A stretch of 64,000 bases of DNA from Ruminococcus flavefaciens. GTDB taxonomy: Bacteria; Bacillota; Clostridia; Oscillospirales; Ruminococcaceae. The DNA is taken from positions 887,176 to 951,175 of the forward strand of contig JAMPAU010000001.1 of NCBI GenBank assembly GCA_023667045.1, read 5' to 3'. This document shows, piece by piece, positions 46,246-55,757 of the stretch. Each line of letters begins with the position of its first letter. Position 1 is the first letter of the stretch. The translations under genes and the position numbers were made by a program. Under the pieces are notes generated by a model that saw only the letters and a list, made by a program, of their open reading frames with translations, did no database searches and was not told the DNA's origin.

Positions 46246-46515
46246 AATTCATTCCCTCTCATTCGGTAAAAAATCAGGTAATAAATTATTATAACATATA
46301 CTAAAAGCTTTTTCAAGTATAAACTGTACTTTAAACAGAAATTTCCATAAAATTTTCATATTCAGCTATGCATAATATATAATATTTTCCCGAATTTTTG
46401 TATATTAATACAAAAATATAAATTTCTGTGAGAGAATCAGACCGCTGAAAAGTCCAATAAGTGAACGAAAGCTTAAGCCGTTTACAAAAAAATATTCTCA
46501 AAGGAGGAAATCATT

Positions 46516-48813
46516 ATGTTGAAAAAATCAACCGTTGCTGTCATTACAGCTATGGCAACTGCACTGTCTGCACTCAGTCCATTAACAGTGAATGCCATAT
46601 CCATTCCGGCTGATATTGATTCAGCCGTTAAAACAATACCCTCCGGATATACAAGGATATACGCAAATGCACCACAGGAACAAATACAAACAACAACTAC
46701 AAACGATTATGAATGGGTTCAGACTGAACCAACAGAAAATACTATCAAAAACCGTGTTTACACTCTTACTACAGTACCTGTAAAAGACGATACTCAAGGT
46801 ATTTTTCCGGTAACTCAGAGCCGTGACCTCACTGTCAGGGCTATCGACTCAGAAACCGGAGAATCTGTAGAGGGAGTACAGGTGAAACTTGTTGAAACAG
46901 AAACTCCGACAAGTAACTATATCAAGCGTGATTTCGGCACGTGGTGCAGTTCAGATTCAGAATCGTTCACATTAAATGATGTCAGCTATACACTCGAAAA
47001 CAACTCATCTATGTTTATTCTTACTGCCGTACTTGAACATATTCCAGACGGCTACAGCTATAAAGACGAACTGTATGGCACAAAGATAATAGACCATATA
47101 GTTGACTTCGGAGAATGGCACGCAAATGATGAAGAAGCTTACCACGACACCAATACCCTTACAATTGAACTTGACAAAACTTACAGCGGTACTTTCAATG
47201 CTGAATGCAGTGTAATAAACAGCGATACTGGTGAAATCATTGAGGGTGCAGAAGTTGCTCTAGTGAAATGGTATTCAGACGGCGACCCTCAGAGCGTTGA
47301 AACATGGTCAACAGAAAGCAATGCTTCTCACGTAATAAACAACCTTGAATATACACTTCCAAGCAAGTCTTCCAGTGAATTATGGGAGTTTGTAGTAAAC
47401 AGACTGCCCGACGAATACAATAACAATATGATTTCGGGATTAAGCTATTCTGCTAACATAGATATAAATACTCCGGACACTGTTGAATTTAAAATCTATG
47501 TTGACCCCGACGGCAAGTCGGTTGGAAATACAAATACACGTCCTCCTCAGTATATCGCTACCACAACTGCACCTCCTGCCTCACTTGATATAAACAATAC
47601 AACTGTAGCTACAACAACCGCCAGTGAAACTCGTGCCTGCGAACACTGCGGTAAGGTGATAAACGTTTCTGACGGAATAAACACACCTCTCGGAATGTTC
47701 GTCTGCATAGACTGTCGGGCATTGGGAATAGGCGGTACACGTCCACGCTATCCGGAAGACACACAGACTACTACTCAGACAACTGTTTCAGACGGCAATA
47801 CGATAATAGTTCCAAATACAACCTCTGTTGCTGAAGGTCTGTATCACGGAAGTTTTCAGGCTGTGTGCTTTGCTATCGACATCACAACAGGCAAAAGAGT
47901 AAACGATATGACACTGGAACTCTATATACCTAATCAAGAGCGTACAATTGAAACATGGGAATCGTCTGATAAATGCGGTCATCAGATTAGCGTTGATTAC
48001 ACAATGGAAGCCGACGAAAACGAAATAGGCTATCAGCTCGGAATACGCAAACTCCCCGACGGTTATAAGTCTGTACCGTCAGAAATGATACAGGGACTTA
48101 TTCCGAACTACAATACTATAGAACGTGGATTCAATGGCACGGTATCATTTGCAGTATATGTTGCACCAGAGGACTATTCTTTCTCGTCCGGTGAAATAGA
48201 ACCCCCGAAAGTTACAGGCACTACACCAAGCGAAGAAACACCTGTTATGACAGTCACATCTTTAGCAGTAGGAAAAATAGAACTCAATTCAACACCAACA
48301 AAAACTGTCTACAATATCGGCGAAGAACTTGACCTCACAGGTCTTGATGTGAGCATGACATACGAATTAGGAGTAAACGGAAAAGACGGAAGTGAAATTA
48401 TATTCAATCATGTTAATCCTGTTGATTACCCTAAGGCTTTTATTGTAAATACCCATGAATTTGACAGCACAAAGGCAGGAACATACACAATAAAAGTAAA
48501 ATGTTCAGACGATTACAAGGCACAGTATACAGTAATTAATAATATCCTTACATTTACAGTAACTGTACGTGGCAATGACAACGGAACAGTAACTTACGGC
48601 GACGTAAACTGCGACGACAAGGTAAGCCTCGCTGATGCAGTACTCATAATGCAGGCTCTTTCAAATCCTAACAAATATAAGCTTTCTGAGCAGGGCAAAA
48701 TAAATGCCGACGTATACAATACAGGCGACGGCATTACTCCTATAGACGCACTCACTATTCAAGAAGTATCATTACAGATTATCAGCACGTCAGATTTACC
48801 ACTCTCCAGATAA
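46516..48813 (+). CDS. Dockerin protein with repeated beta domains and a zinc ribbon
   Basis: 765 residues, RBS AAAGGAGG. Signal peptide to about 27. Three related beta domains (about 100-230, 235-335, 435-565), each with a D/S-x-x-T-G-x-x-V opening (IDSETGESVEGVQVKLV, INSDTGEIIEGAEVALV, IDITTGKRVNDMTLELY), SpaA/prealbumin-like. Between the second and third is CEHCGK...CIDC, a zinc ribbon, unusual for a secreted protein. An Ig-like (Big_3) domain follows, and a C-terminal dockerin (GDVNCDDKVSLADAVLIMQ and a second half-loop). No catalytic domain seen; likely structural in the cellulosome. Confidence 0.82.
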   Translation: MLKKSTVAVITAMATALSALSPLTVNAISIPADIDSAVKTIPSGYTRIYANAPQEQIQTTTTNDYEWVQTEPTENTIKNRVYTLTTVPVKDDTQGIFPVTQSRDLTVRAIDSETGESVEGVQVKLVETETPTSNYIKRDFGTWCSSDSESFTLNDVSYTLENNSSMFILTAVLEHIPDGYSYKDELYGTKIIDHIVDFGEWHANDEEAYHDTNTLTIELDKTYSGTFNAECSVINSDTGEIIEGAEVALVKWYSDGDPQSVETWSTESNASHVINNLEYTLPSKSSSELWEFVVNRLPDEYNNNMISGLSYSANIDINTPDTVEFKIYVDPDGKSVGNTNTRPPQYIATTTAPPASLDINNTTVATTTASETRACEHCGKVINVSDGINTPLGMFVCIDCRALGIGGTRPRYPEDTQTTTQTTVSDGNTIIVPNTTSVAEGLYHGSFQAVCFAIDITTGKRVNDMTLELYIPNQERTIETWESSDKCGHQISVDYTMEADENEIGYQLGIRKLPDGYKSVPSEMIQGLIPNYNTIERGFNGTVSFAVYVAPEDYSFSSGEIEPPKVTGTTPSEETPVMTVTSLAVGKIELNSTPTKTVYNIGEELDLTGLDVSMTYELGVNGKDGSEIIFNHVNPVDYPKAFIVNTHEFDSTKAGTYTIKVKCSDDYKAQYTVINNILTFTVTVRGNDNGTVTYGDVNCDDKVSLADAVLIMQALSNPNKYKLSEQGKINADVYNTGDGITPIDALTIQEVSLQIISTSDLPLSR

Positions 48814-48822
48814 TATAAACAA

Positions 48823-48853
48823 AAAGGACGGTTTATTCAAACCGTTCTTTTTG
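48823..48853 (+). terminator. Terminator of dockerin repeat protein
   Basis: AAGGACGGTTT/AAACCGTTCTT stem with T run. Confidence 0.8.
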
Positions 48854-48867
48854 TATGCATATACAAA

Positions 48868-48895
48868 TGAAAAAAGGAACTCTTGCGAGTTCCTT
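48868..48895 (-). terminator. Terminator of pectate lyase gene
   Basis: AAGGAACTC/GAGTTCCTT stem; minus-strand T run. Confidence 0.8.
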
Positions 48896-48930
48896 CTTTC
48901 GTTATATCATTATATTTGAGGGAGTCTGGA

Positions 48931-51900
48931 TTATTGTTTATAAGTTTCAGGAAGTTCAGTAATTATCTCCAAATCATACTTCTGAATTGAAAGAGCGTCT
49001 ATAGGAGTAACTCCGTCGCCTCTGTTGTATACGTCAGCTAAATCCTGCTGTTCTGCTGTAAGTTTGTAGTTATTCGGGTTAGAGAGAGCCTGCATAATAA
49101 GTACTGCGTCAGCGAGACTTACCTTGCCGTCTGTGTTTGCGTCGCCGTAAACCTTATTATCGGAGCTGCTTGATGTTGTTGTAGAAGAACCCTCTCCGGC
49201 ATAAACCATGTAGAAAAGGTTAGCAGAATCTGCCTTTGTGATTGTGTGTGAGCCGGCTTTAACGTCAACAGTGATTGTGCCGTCGCCTGATGATGTATAC
49301 TTTGTACCGTCAACCTTTACTGTAGCTGTAGGTTCAGCGAATACAAGAGTGAGTTTGCCTGCTGAATCAGCATTGAAAGTTACATTAGTAGAACTTTCCA
49401 TCTTGAGGCACTGTTTGAGAGTGAGACCGTTGTAGCTTACAGTGCCTTTTGATGTAGAGAGGTTACCTGTAATGGTGTAGAAATCGCTTGATGAGCCGTT
49501 TTCAGTGAAGTTATGAACATAACCGCCTGCAACAGGAGTAACCGGCTTAACAGTAGTTGTAGTAGTAGAACCGCTTGGGGTCTTTGTAGTAGTTGCTGTT
49601 GTCTGAGTTGACGAACTTGTGTTACCGTTACCGCTGTTAACCTTATTGTTGTCCATGCAACCGCCTAATTCCTCAAATTCAGCGTTAAGTGCTGTATAGA
49701 GAGCCTCGCCTGTAGCCTCTGTAAGCTTGTAGTTGCCGGACGGAATATATGAAAGTGAAGAATTTGTATCGAAATCCGGATACTTGTTGTTGTTGCTTAC
49801 TTTCTGGTCTCTGCTTGTTACGTCTGTACCCTGATATTTAGCGTTCTTTTTAAGGCTTATACGAGCGTCGTTGTAGCTCTTGAATACACCGCCTGAACCA
49901 GCATCAAGCACTGGGTCTTTACATTCGTTAACATAAGCATTGTACTCAGAGAAGATATAAGTATTTGCTCTTATGCTTGTGCAGTAGCTTGACTGACCGT
50001 CAAATACGTTGTTGTACATATGGATATTAGCCTGACGTGCAAGAGGTCCTCTTGATTCACAGTTTTTCCAGTAGTTGTGGTGGAATGAAATGTTATACTG
50101 AATGCTTGTGTCACCTGAGCCGACAAGGTTTGTCTTGTGGTAGCCCTCATAGTAGCAGTAGCTGTTTGTGAAGTACTGACCACGCTTGAAGTCGCATGCA
50201 CCGTCGCCCTCTGACTTGTCGCCCTCAGCAGGATTTTCTATCTTTGGTACATAAAATTCACAGTTATGAATCCAACATCTTTCAACTGAAGCCGGAAGCT
50301 TTGCACTGTCTCCTGTGCCTTCCTGTACGCCTTCCATGCCTATGCAGTCTTCCGGAACGTTTCTGAAAGCAATATTTCTTACTTCAAAAGACTTGCCGTA
50401 ATCGGGAGCGGAAGATTCAGCCATGAAATGTAATCCCCAGCCGTTTATTGTAGCGTCATTGCCGACACCCTCAATAGTAATGTCCTTACCGGATTTCATT
50501 CTTGCCATATAGCCGTTATCGCCCTTTGAACCGCCGTAATTTACTGAGTTAAATTCTGTCAGTCCGTCGGGAGCAGTAACATTGCCGACAATTCTTACAA
50601 CAAGAGGTGTACCGTCTTCAGCGAGTTTCTTTATGATACCATTATTGGAGTTTGCAGTACCGCCGTTGGAAGTCTTTCCGCCACCAACGTCCTGACCTAC
50701 AGAGTTAAGGATATTACCGATACCTGTAACCTTTGTGCCGTCCTTTGAAGTAACGGAAACTGTATTTTTATTTTCTTCTGTAACATAGATAATCTTTGCA
50801 TTAACTTTAAGTTCACCACCGTCTGTGTAAGCACCTACGCCAGCGTCATAATTGAAGTGTGCATATCCGGATCTATCCTGCTGTCCTACAACAATGCCGG
50901 ACTGCTTAACTTCACCCTTTGATGTAGTAAGAGTGATTGTATAAGTACCGGGTTTAAGACCGAGAAGGTCAACACGTACGCCCTCTGAAGTGTCTCTTAC
51001 AAGGTATTCCAAATCTTCACCCTTAAGTGAGCCTGTAGATGCACCCGAATATGATACGCCTGTAACGTCCTTGTCAGCAATACCGGAGCATACGAGATAA
51101 GCCATTTCGTTCCAACCGCCTGCATAAACTACCTTTACATCTCCGGATGGAACAACAGGAGCAGGAACTTCAGTAACTACAGGTGTTGTAGTAGCAGTGG
51201 TGGACTGTGCCGGCTTCTGAGTTGAGGCTGTTGTCTGTATTGGTGTAGGTGAAGAATTATTTGTCTGAGAACCACTGCCGATAGATACGATTGTATCATC
51301 ATAAGCAACGAGTGCATCTTTGAGAGCCTGATTTACTGCATAGCTTTCATCGTCAACGGAATTATCAAATTCCCACTTGAAATCACCGCCGTCTACACGT
51401 CCTGCCTTAGCCATTACAACTGAGGGAACATCTTCGGCATTATCAAGATTATAGCTGTAGAAACCGCTTTCAGTATCAAAGTTATTATAACCTGCACCGT
51501 CTACAGACTTTACAGATGACGGAACTTTTTCGTCTCTTGACTGAGCGTCATAGAAATCAAACGATGTATTATTCTGGCTGTAAGGTACATAAGTACCGCC
51601 TTCAATTATATTGCCGAATGCCTTAATCATACCGCCCGGGTCACCAGAGAATGTACCCTCGCCTTTAGCGTCTGTACCCTGATTTGCAATCATCATAGGG
51701 TCTTTACAGTTACGGAAGTAGTTGTTTTCAGCGAATATATCTGAATCACAAGTAGCACCGATACCGTATTTAGCGTTGCCGTCATAGTAGTTGTTGTATA
51801 CGTGAACAGTAGCAACTCTTACACGTGGGAGACGTGAATCAGCATGGTCGTACCAGTTGTGGTGATATGTAATGTAGTTTGAAGTATCTCCTGAATTTGC

Positions 51901-52899
51901 ACCCTGAAGATTGCACTTGCCGTTATCATAGAAGTGATTGTATGAATGAGTGATGTGATGTGACTTCTTTGTATCTAAAGCACCGTCGCCTTTTACCTGG
52001 TCTTTATCTGAACCTGCATGACCATAGAAGAAATCGCAGTTGTGAACCCAGCAGTATGAATCTCCCTGCTGAAGTCCGATATTATCGCCTTCTTCGCTGT
52101 TACAGTTCATTGTAGCAACGTTTCTTACTTCAACATCAACACAGTTCTTAAGAACGATACCCCAACCGTTAGCTGTAGTATCATTGCCGATACCCTCGAT
52201 TGTAACGCCACAAGTTACAGTATCAACCATGATGTCGCCCTTAGGCATATCAGCAGGGTCTTCAACGTTTCCTATAAATCTGATTGCTACCGGAGGTGCG
52301 GAAGTATTGCTTTTAAGGTTTGTAATAATATTCTGTACGCCTGTAACCTTTGTGTCCTTTCCTTTTTTGTCGGGAAGTGTAACGGTTACAGTGTCTTTGT
52401 TTTCGTTTGTTACATAAACAACAACAGCGTTGTCTTTAAGAGTACCATCAGCATTGTAAGCACCCGGCATATGACCGTCTTCAAAAGCATAACCGCTTCT
52501 GTCGTGTGCATAAACGTCTGCACTTGCTGATGAAGCCTTTGAAGTGTCTTCCTTACCGCTGATAACGGGAACAACCTGCATTGTGTGACCGCCTGCTGTA
52601 AGACCTACTGCGTCAGCTCTCATGTAACCTGCATACTCTCTGATGAGCATTGAATCAATCTGAACGCCGTCAACGTAAACGTTGTAGCCCTCTGCACCAG
52701 AGAGTTTTGACCATTCAGCATACATACCCTCAGCATAACCAACAGACTTTGTGATGCTTACACTGTCTGCTGCTGAAGCTGTCATTGATACTGCCGGAAC
52801 ATATGCGGGGCTGTTTAATACTGATGCCATACATGATACTGACATTACAGCAGTCATAGCGATTGCTGCTGTACGTCTATTGAAAACTTTGTTTTTCAT
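48931..52899 (-). CDS. Cellulosomal double pectate lyase (PL1 x2) with CBM77-like module and dockerin
   Basis: 1322 residues from ATG at 52899 (GGAGG). Signal peptide to about 43. Two PL1 parallel beta-helix modules: the first about 120-520 (WVHNCDFFYGHAG, HHNWYDHADSRLPRVR), the second about 690-1090 (CWIHNCEFYV, HHNYWKNCESRGPLARQ). Between them is a Thr/Pro linker and an Ig-like domain. After the second comes a module with NLSTSKG...LKQCLK...TITKADSANLFY whose Lys spacing matches what I recall of CBM77, a homogalacturonan binder. A C-terminal dockerin (VSLADAVLIMQALSNPN) ends it. It would cleave pectin by beta-elimination outside the cell. Strong promoter upstream. Confidence 0.9.
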   Translation of the reverse strand: MKNKVFNRRTAAIAMTAVMSVSCMASVLNSPAYVPAVSMTASAADSVSITKSVGYAEGMYAEWSKLSGAEGYNVYVDGVQIDSMLIREYAGYMRADAVGLTAGGHTMQVVPVISGKEDTSKASSASADVYAHDRSGYAFEDGHMPGAYNADGTLKDNAVVVYVTNENKDTVTVTLPDKKGKDTKVTGVQNIITNLKSNTSAPPVAIRFIGNVEDPADMPKGDIMVDTVTCGVTIEGIGNDTTANGWGIVLKNCVDVEVRNVATMNCNSEEGDNIGLQQGDSYCWVHNCDFFYGHAGSDKDQVKGDGALDTKKSHHITHSYNHFYDNGKCNLQGANSGDTSNYITYHHNWYDHADSRLPRVRVATVHVYNNYYDGNAKYGIGATCDSDIFAENNYFRNCKDPMMIANQGTDAKGEGTFSGDPGGMIKAFGNIIEGGTYVPYSQNNTSFDFYDAQSRDEKVPSSVKSVDGAGYNNFDTESGFYSYNLDNAEDVPSVVMAKAGRVDGGDFKWEFDNSVDDESYAVNQALKDALVAYDDTIVSIGSGSQTNNSSPTPIQTTASTQKPAQSTTATTTPVVTEVPAPVVPSGDVKVVYAGGWNEMAYLVCSGIADKDVTGVSYSGASTGSLKGEDLEYLVRDTSEGVRVDLLGLKPGTYTITLTTSKGEVKQSGIVVGQQDRSGYAHFNYDAGVGAYTDGGELKVNAKIIYVTEENKNTVSVTSKDGTKVTGIGNILNSVGQDVGGGKTSNGGTANSNNGIIKKLAEDGTPLVVRIVGNVTAPDGLTEFNSVNYGGSKGDNGYMARMKSGKDITIEGVGNDATINGWGLHFMAESSAPDYGKSFEVRNIAFRNVPEDCIGMEGVQEGTGDSAKLPASVERCWIHNCEFYVPKIENPAEGDKSEGDGACDFKRGQYFTNSYCYYEGYHKTNLVGSGDTSIQYNISFHHNYWKNCESRGPLARQANIHMYNNVFDGQSSYCTSIRANTYIFSEYNAYVNECKDPVLDAGSGGVFKSYNDARISLKKNAKYQGTDVTSRDQKVSNNNKYPDFDTNSSLSYIPSGNYKLTEATGEALYTALNAEFEELGGCMDNNKVNSGNGNTSSSTQTTATTTKTPSGSTTTTTVKPVTPVAGGYVHNFTENGSSSDFYTITGNLSTSKGTVSYNGLTLKQCLKMESSTNVTFNADSAGKLTLVFAEPTATVKVDGTKYTSSGDGTITVDVKAGSHTITKADSANLFYMVYAGEGSSTTTSSSSDNKVYGDANTDGKVSLADAVLIMQALSNPNNYKLTAEQQDLADVYNRGDGVTPIDALSIQKYDLEIITELPETYKQ

Positions 52900-53298
52900 T
52901 TCGGGTTTCCTCCATAAAATATAATGATAGTAGATTTTTTTGTTGCACCCTCTGTGCAACTTTCGCACTTTGTTTTTCATTGTTTATATTATACTGTAAA
53001 AAATCGCTAAAAGCAATGATAAATAGTACTCGTTAACTGATATTTTGTGCTTTTGTGTTATTTTTTCACGCACAAATAATCAATTCTTTCCGGATTTCAG
53101 AGAAATATAAAAGCAATAAATCAGAGATTACTTTTAATAATATATAAGTTTTTGAATTTGGTTATTTTATACATAATTTTAACCAGTTTTTTTTTTTTTT
53201 TATGAAAAATTCACACATATTCTACCAACTATTTTGCAACATATGATAAAATATAATCAGTGGAAAACCACTAATAAATAATTGGGAGGATTTTTTAT
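52900..53298. other. Divergent intergenic region, pectate lyase / C39 peptidase
   Basis: 399 bases. It holds the pectate lyase 5' UTR with a perfect GTTGCAC/GTGCAAC hairpin, its promoter, a 15-base T tract at 53187-53201, and a TATAAT-like -10 (53252-53257) with no clear -35 for the rightward gene. Confidence 0.7.
52988..53016 (-). promoter_or_regulatory. Promoter of pectate lyase gene
   Basis: Minus strand TTGCTT, 17 bases, TATAAT. Confidence 0.7.
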
Positions 53299-54408
53299 AT
53301 GAAGAAATCAAAAAGGACTTTATGTTCTTTAATGGCTGCACTAACACTCTTTACAGGTACAGCATTCGCACCGGAAATCAGCTCATACATCAAGACAGAA
53401 CCCGTTTCAATCGTACAGTCTGTTGATGCTAATGCTGCAAGCGGACGACTTTACAATCAAAATGATTCAAAATGGAAAAATGTCAAGTTCACAAAATATT
53501 CTACATCTCAAAACAGTATGTATGAATCTGGTTGCGGAATATTTTCATTCTGCAATGCCTTATATGCTCTCAACGGCACAAAAGCTGATGCACAAGAAGT
53601 AGCTCAATGGGCTGTAAATAACGGCTCATATCGTCCCGGCAGTGGCGGTCTGTCTAGAGATACATTTTATAATAATGTTCAGAATGCTTTCGGTTCACGA
53701 TTCAGATTCAAACTCAGCGGTAAGTATTATGGCAATGTAAAAGATAACAGATTGATAAATCATCTCAGCAATGGCGGTGTTGCTGTAATTCATGTATACA
53801 ATCATTTTATGGCTATTACAGGATACAGTAATGGTAACTATCATGTCATTGAAAGTGCTGTATATAGTGGAAGAGGTTTATCTGCTGACAGTTGGGTATC
53901 GGCAAGTAAATTAAGTTCCGGAAAAACAAATGTAGACTGGTATGTACTTATATCAAACGCTTCCTCTTCACCGACACCATCTCAGTCACAGTCAAATGTT
54001 TCTTATTTCCCAAAATATACAGGAAAATCCGGCTCTATCGTTGAGGCTCTTAAAGCTGTAGGAGTTGACAGTTCATTCAACAACCGCAAAAATATAGCTT
54101 CAAAAAACGGCATAAGCAACTATTCTGGAACAGCCAACCAAAACACAACATTACTTAATCTTCTTAAACAGGGAAAACTGAAAAAATCCGGCTCTGCAAC
54201 AACTACTTCTACAGTCAACTATTTCAAAAAATACACTGGAAAATCCGGCTCTATTGTTGAGGCTCTTAAAGCAGTAGGAGCAGACAGTTCATTCAATTAC
54301 AGAAAAAGCATAGCTTCAAAAAACGGAATAAATAACTATTCTGGTACAGCAAGCCAAAACTCTACATTGCTTAATCTTCTCAAAAACGGAAAACTTATAA
54401 AGCCATAA
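53299..54408 (+). CDS. Secreted C39-like cysteine peptidase with two wall-binding-type repeats
   Basis: 369 residues, RBS GGGAGG. Signal peptide to about 45. Papain-like C39_2 domain (about 50-225): catalytic Cys in ESGCGIFSFCNAL, His in YNHFMAITGY. Two nearly identical about 65-residue C-terminal repeats (YFPKYTGKSGSIVEALKAVG and YFKKYTGKSGSIVEALKAVG, each ending LLNLLK-GKL) like those at the end of lysozymes and amidases of gut Firmicutes, probably for wall binding. It may cut peptides in the wall or in neighbours. Confidence 0.8.
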   Translation: MKKSKRTLCSLMAALTLFTGTAFAPEISSYIKTEPVSIVQSVDANAASGRLYNQNDSKWKNVKFTKYSTSQNSMYESGCGIFSFCNALYALNGTKADAQEVAQWAVNNGSYRPGSGGLSRDTFYNNVQNAFGSRFRFKLSGKYYGNVKDNRLINHLSNGGVAVIHVYNHFMAITGYSNGNYHVIESAVYSGRGLSADSWVSASKLSSGKTNVDWYVLISNASSSPTPSQSQSNVSYFPKYTGKSGSIVEALKAVGVDSSFNNRKNIASKNGISNYSGTANQNTTLLNLLKQGKLKKSGSATTTSTVNYFKKYTGKSGSIVEALKAVGADSSFNYRKSIASKNGINNYSGTASQNSTLLNLLKNGKLIKP

Positions 54409-54422
54409 TTTTATCAATCAGA

Positions 54423-54453
54423 CAGAACGGTTTATATAGCCGTTCTGTTTTTT
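54423..54453 (+). terminator. Terminator of C39 peptidase gene
   Basis: CAGAACGG/CCGTTCTG stem and seven T. Confidence 0.85.
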
Positions 54454-54487
54454 CAGAAATTCTATTAAAAAAATTTCCGGAAAACCC

Positions 54488-54516
54488 TTGACAACGGAAA
54501 AAATACGTGCTATAAT
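54488..54516 (+). promoter_or_regulatory. Perfect consensus promoter of rpmG-secE-nusG-rplKA
   Basis: TTGACA, exactly 17 bases, TATAAT. The about 100-base leader contains small hairpins (CCTC/GAGG and CTCCG/CGGAG). Confidence 0.92.
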
Positions 54517-54615
54517 TAAATCACCTCGTATGAGGTCTTATTTTTTGCCTTGTTCGAGGGAGGCAAACAACCTATCTCCGCCAACGGAGGAAGTACTAAT
54601 TCAGGAGGTGCCGAT

Positions 54616-54765
54616 ATGAGAGTAAAGGTTACTTTAGCTTGCACTGAGTGCAAACAGCGAAACTATGTTTCTAAGAAGAACAAGAAGAATGACCCCGACA
54701 GACTTGAAATGAACAAACACTGCAAATTCTGTCGCAAGCATACTCTTCACAAAGAAACAAAGTAA
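54616..54765 (+). CDS. rpmG: Ribosomal protein L33
   Basis: 49 residues from ATG at 54616 (RBS AGGAGGTG). [17 protein letters not shown] and the second Cys pair KFCRKHTLH show the zinc-binding (C+) form. Located before secE, the usual position. Upstream codons in the same frame have no ribosome site and belong to the leader. Confidence 0.95.
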   Translation: MRVKVTLACTECKQRNYVSKKNKKNDPDRLEMNKHCKFCRKHTLHKETK

Positions 54766-54783
54766 TCGGGAGGAGTATTTTTA

Positions 54784-55110
54784 ATGGCTAAGGAAAAGGA
54801 AAATACCGCTCCCGAAAAGAAAAAGGTCGCTAAGGAAAAGCCGGCAAAGGAAGAAAAAAAATCCAATAAAACCGCTGATTCTAAGGCTGACAAAAAATCC
54901 GACAAGAAAAAGTCCGAGAAAAAGGAACAAGGTAAGGTCGGAAAATGGTTTCACGACTTAAAAGTCGAATTTAAAAAGGTAGTATGGCCGACAAAGAAAA
55001 CAGTTTTCACCAATACTTCTGTTGTTGTCGGAGTTATTGCAATGTCGGCTGTCCTTGTAGGACTGCTTGACGAGGGTTTCCTTGCACTGCTCAGGCTTAT
55101 CTACCACTAA
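54784..55110 (+). CDS. secE: Preprotein translocase subunit SecE
   Basis: 108 residues. A long Lys/Glu-rich N-terminal extension (about 1-50), then the conserved WFHDLKVEFKKVVWPTKKT and one TM helix. Part of the SecYEG channel; needed to export the many secreted proteins here. RBS GGGAGGAG. Confidence 0.94.
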   Translation: MAKEKENTAPEKKKVAKEKPAKEEKKSNKTADSKADKKSDKKKSEKKEQGKVGKWFHDLKVEFKKVVWPTKKTVFTNTSVVVGVIAMSAVLVGLLDEGFLALLRLIYH

Positions 55111-55138
55111 TCAGTAAGAAATCTAAGGAGGATTTGTA

Positions 55139-55666
55139 ATGGCGGAAACAGCAAGATGGTATGTTATCCACACTTATTCGGGCTATGAAAATAAAGTAGC
55201 CCAGAACATCGAAAAGGTTGTTGAAAACCGCAAGCTCCATGAGCTTATCCAAGAAGTTAGAGTTCCTACTGAAAAGGTGACAGAAATCACCGACGGCAAA
55301 ACCAAAGAGGTAGAGCGTAAAACCTACCCCGGTTATGTCCTTGTAAAAATGGTTGTGACTGACGATTCATGGTATGTCGTAAGAAATACCAGAGGCTGTA
55401 CAGGCTTTGTTGGTCCTGCGTCAGAACCTACACCGCTCAGTGAGGAAGAAGTCAAAAAGCTCTTTGGCATTGATGTTTCCTCTATTGAGGTTAATTTCAA
55501 GGTGGGCGACAGCGTTCAGATTTCGGGTACTGCTATGGACGGCTTTATAGGAGTTGTTCAGAATATCAACCTTGACGACCGCACCGTTGATTTACTCGTT
55601 TCAATGTTCGGTCGTGAAACCCCCACTACCCTGCCTATCAATCAGGTAGTAACTGTGGAGGATTAG
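55139..55666 (+). CDS. nusG: Transcription antitermination factor NusG
   Basis: 175 residues. NGN domain (ARWYVIHTYSGYENKVAQNI, TYPGYVLVKM) and KOW domain (FKVGDSVQISGTAMDGFIGVV, cut). RBS AAGGAGG. It ends ...INQVVTVED with TAG, a normal family C-terminus, and the frame is open for about 38 more codons of leader. This makes it the best evidence that TAG acts as a true stop in the host core genes. Confidence 0.96.
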   Translation: MAETARWYVIHTYSGYENKVAQNIEKVVENRKLHELIQEVRVPTEKVTEITDGKTKEVERKTYPGYVLVKMVVTDDSWYVVRNTRGCTGFVGPASEPTPLSEEEVKKLFGIDVSSIEVNFKVGDSVQISGTAMDGFIGVVQNINLDDRTVDLLVSMFGRETPTTLPINQVVTVED

Positions 55667-55757
55667 TTTAGGTCAAAAGAAGTCCGCAGAGACTTCAGTG
55701 GGAGAGGTAAAATAATGCTTGCCTCGCCATTTACCACATTTATGGAGGTGCGAATAC
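55667..55757 (+). promoter_or_regulatory. Structured leader of rplK
   Basis: Contains AGTCC...GACTT pairing and GTGGGAG...ACCAC, which recurs in the rplA leader. Position and form fit an r-protein autoregulatory or processing element; inferred. Confidence 0.45.

Noticed and set aside
54517-54615. tRNA gene (tRNA-Trp often lies near secE)
   Set aside because: The hairpins do not form a cloverleaf and there is no CCA-side stem; it is the rpmG leader.
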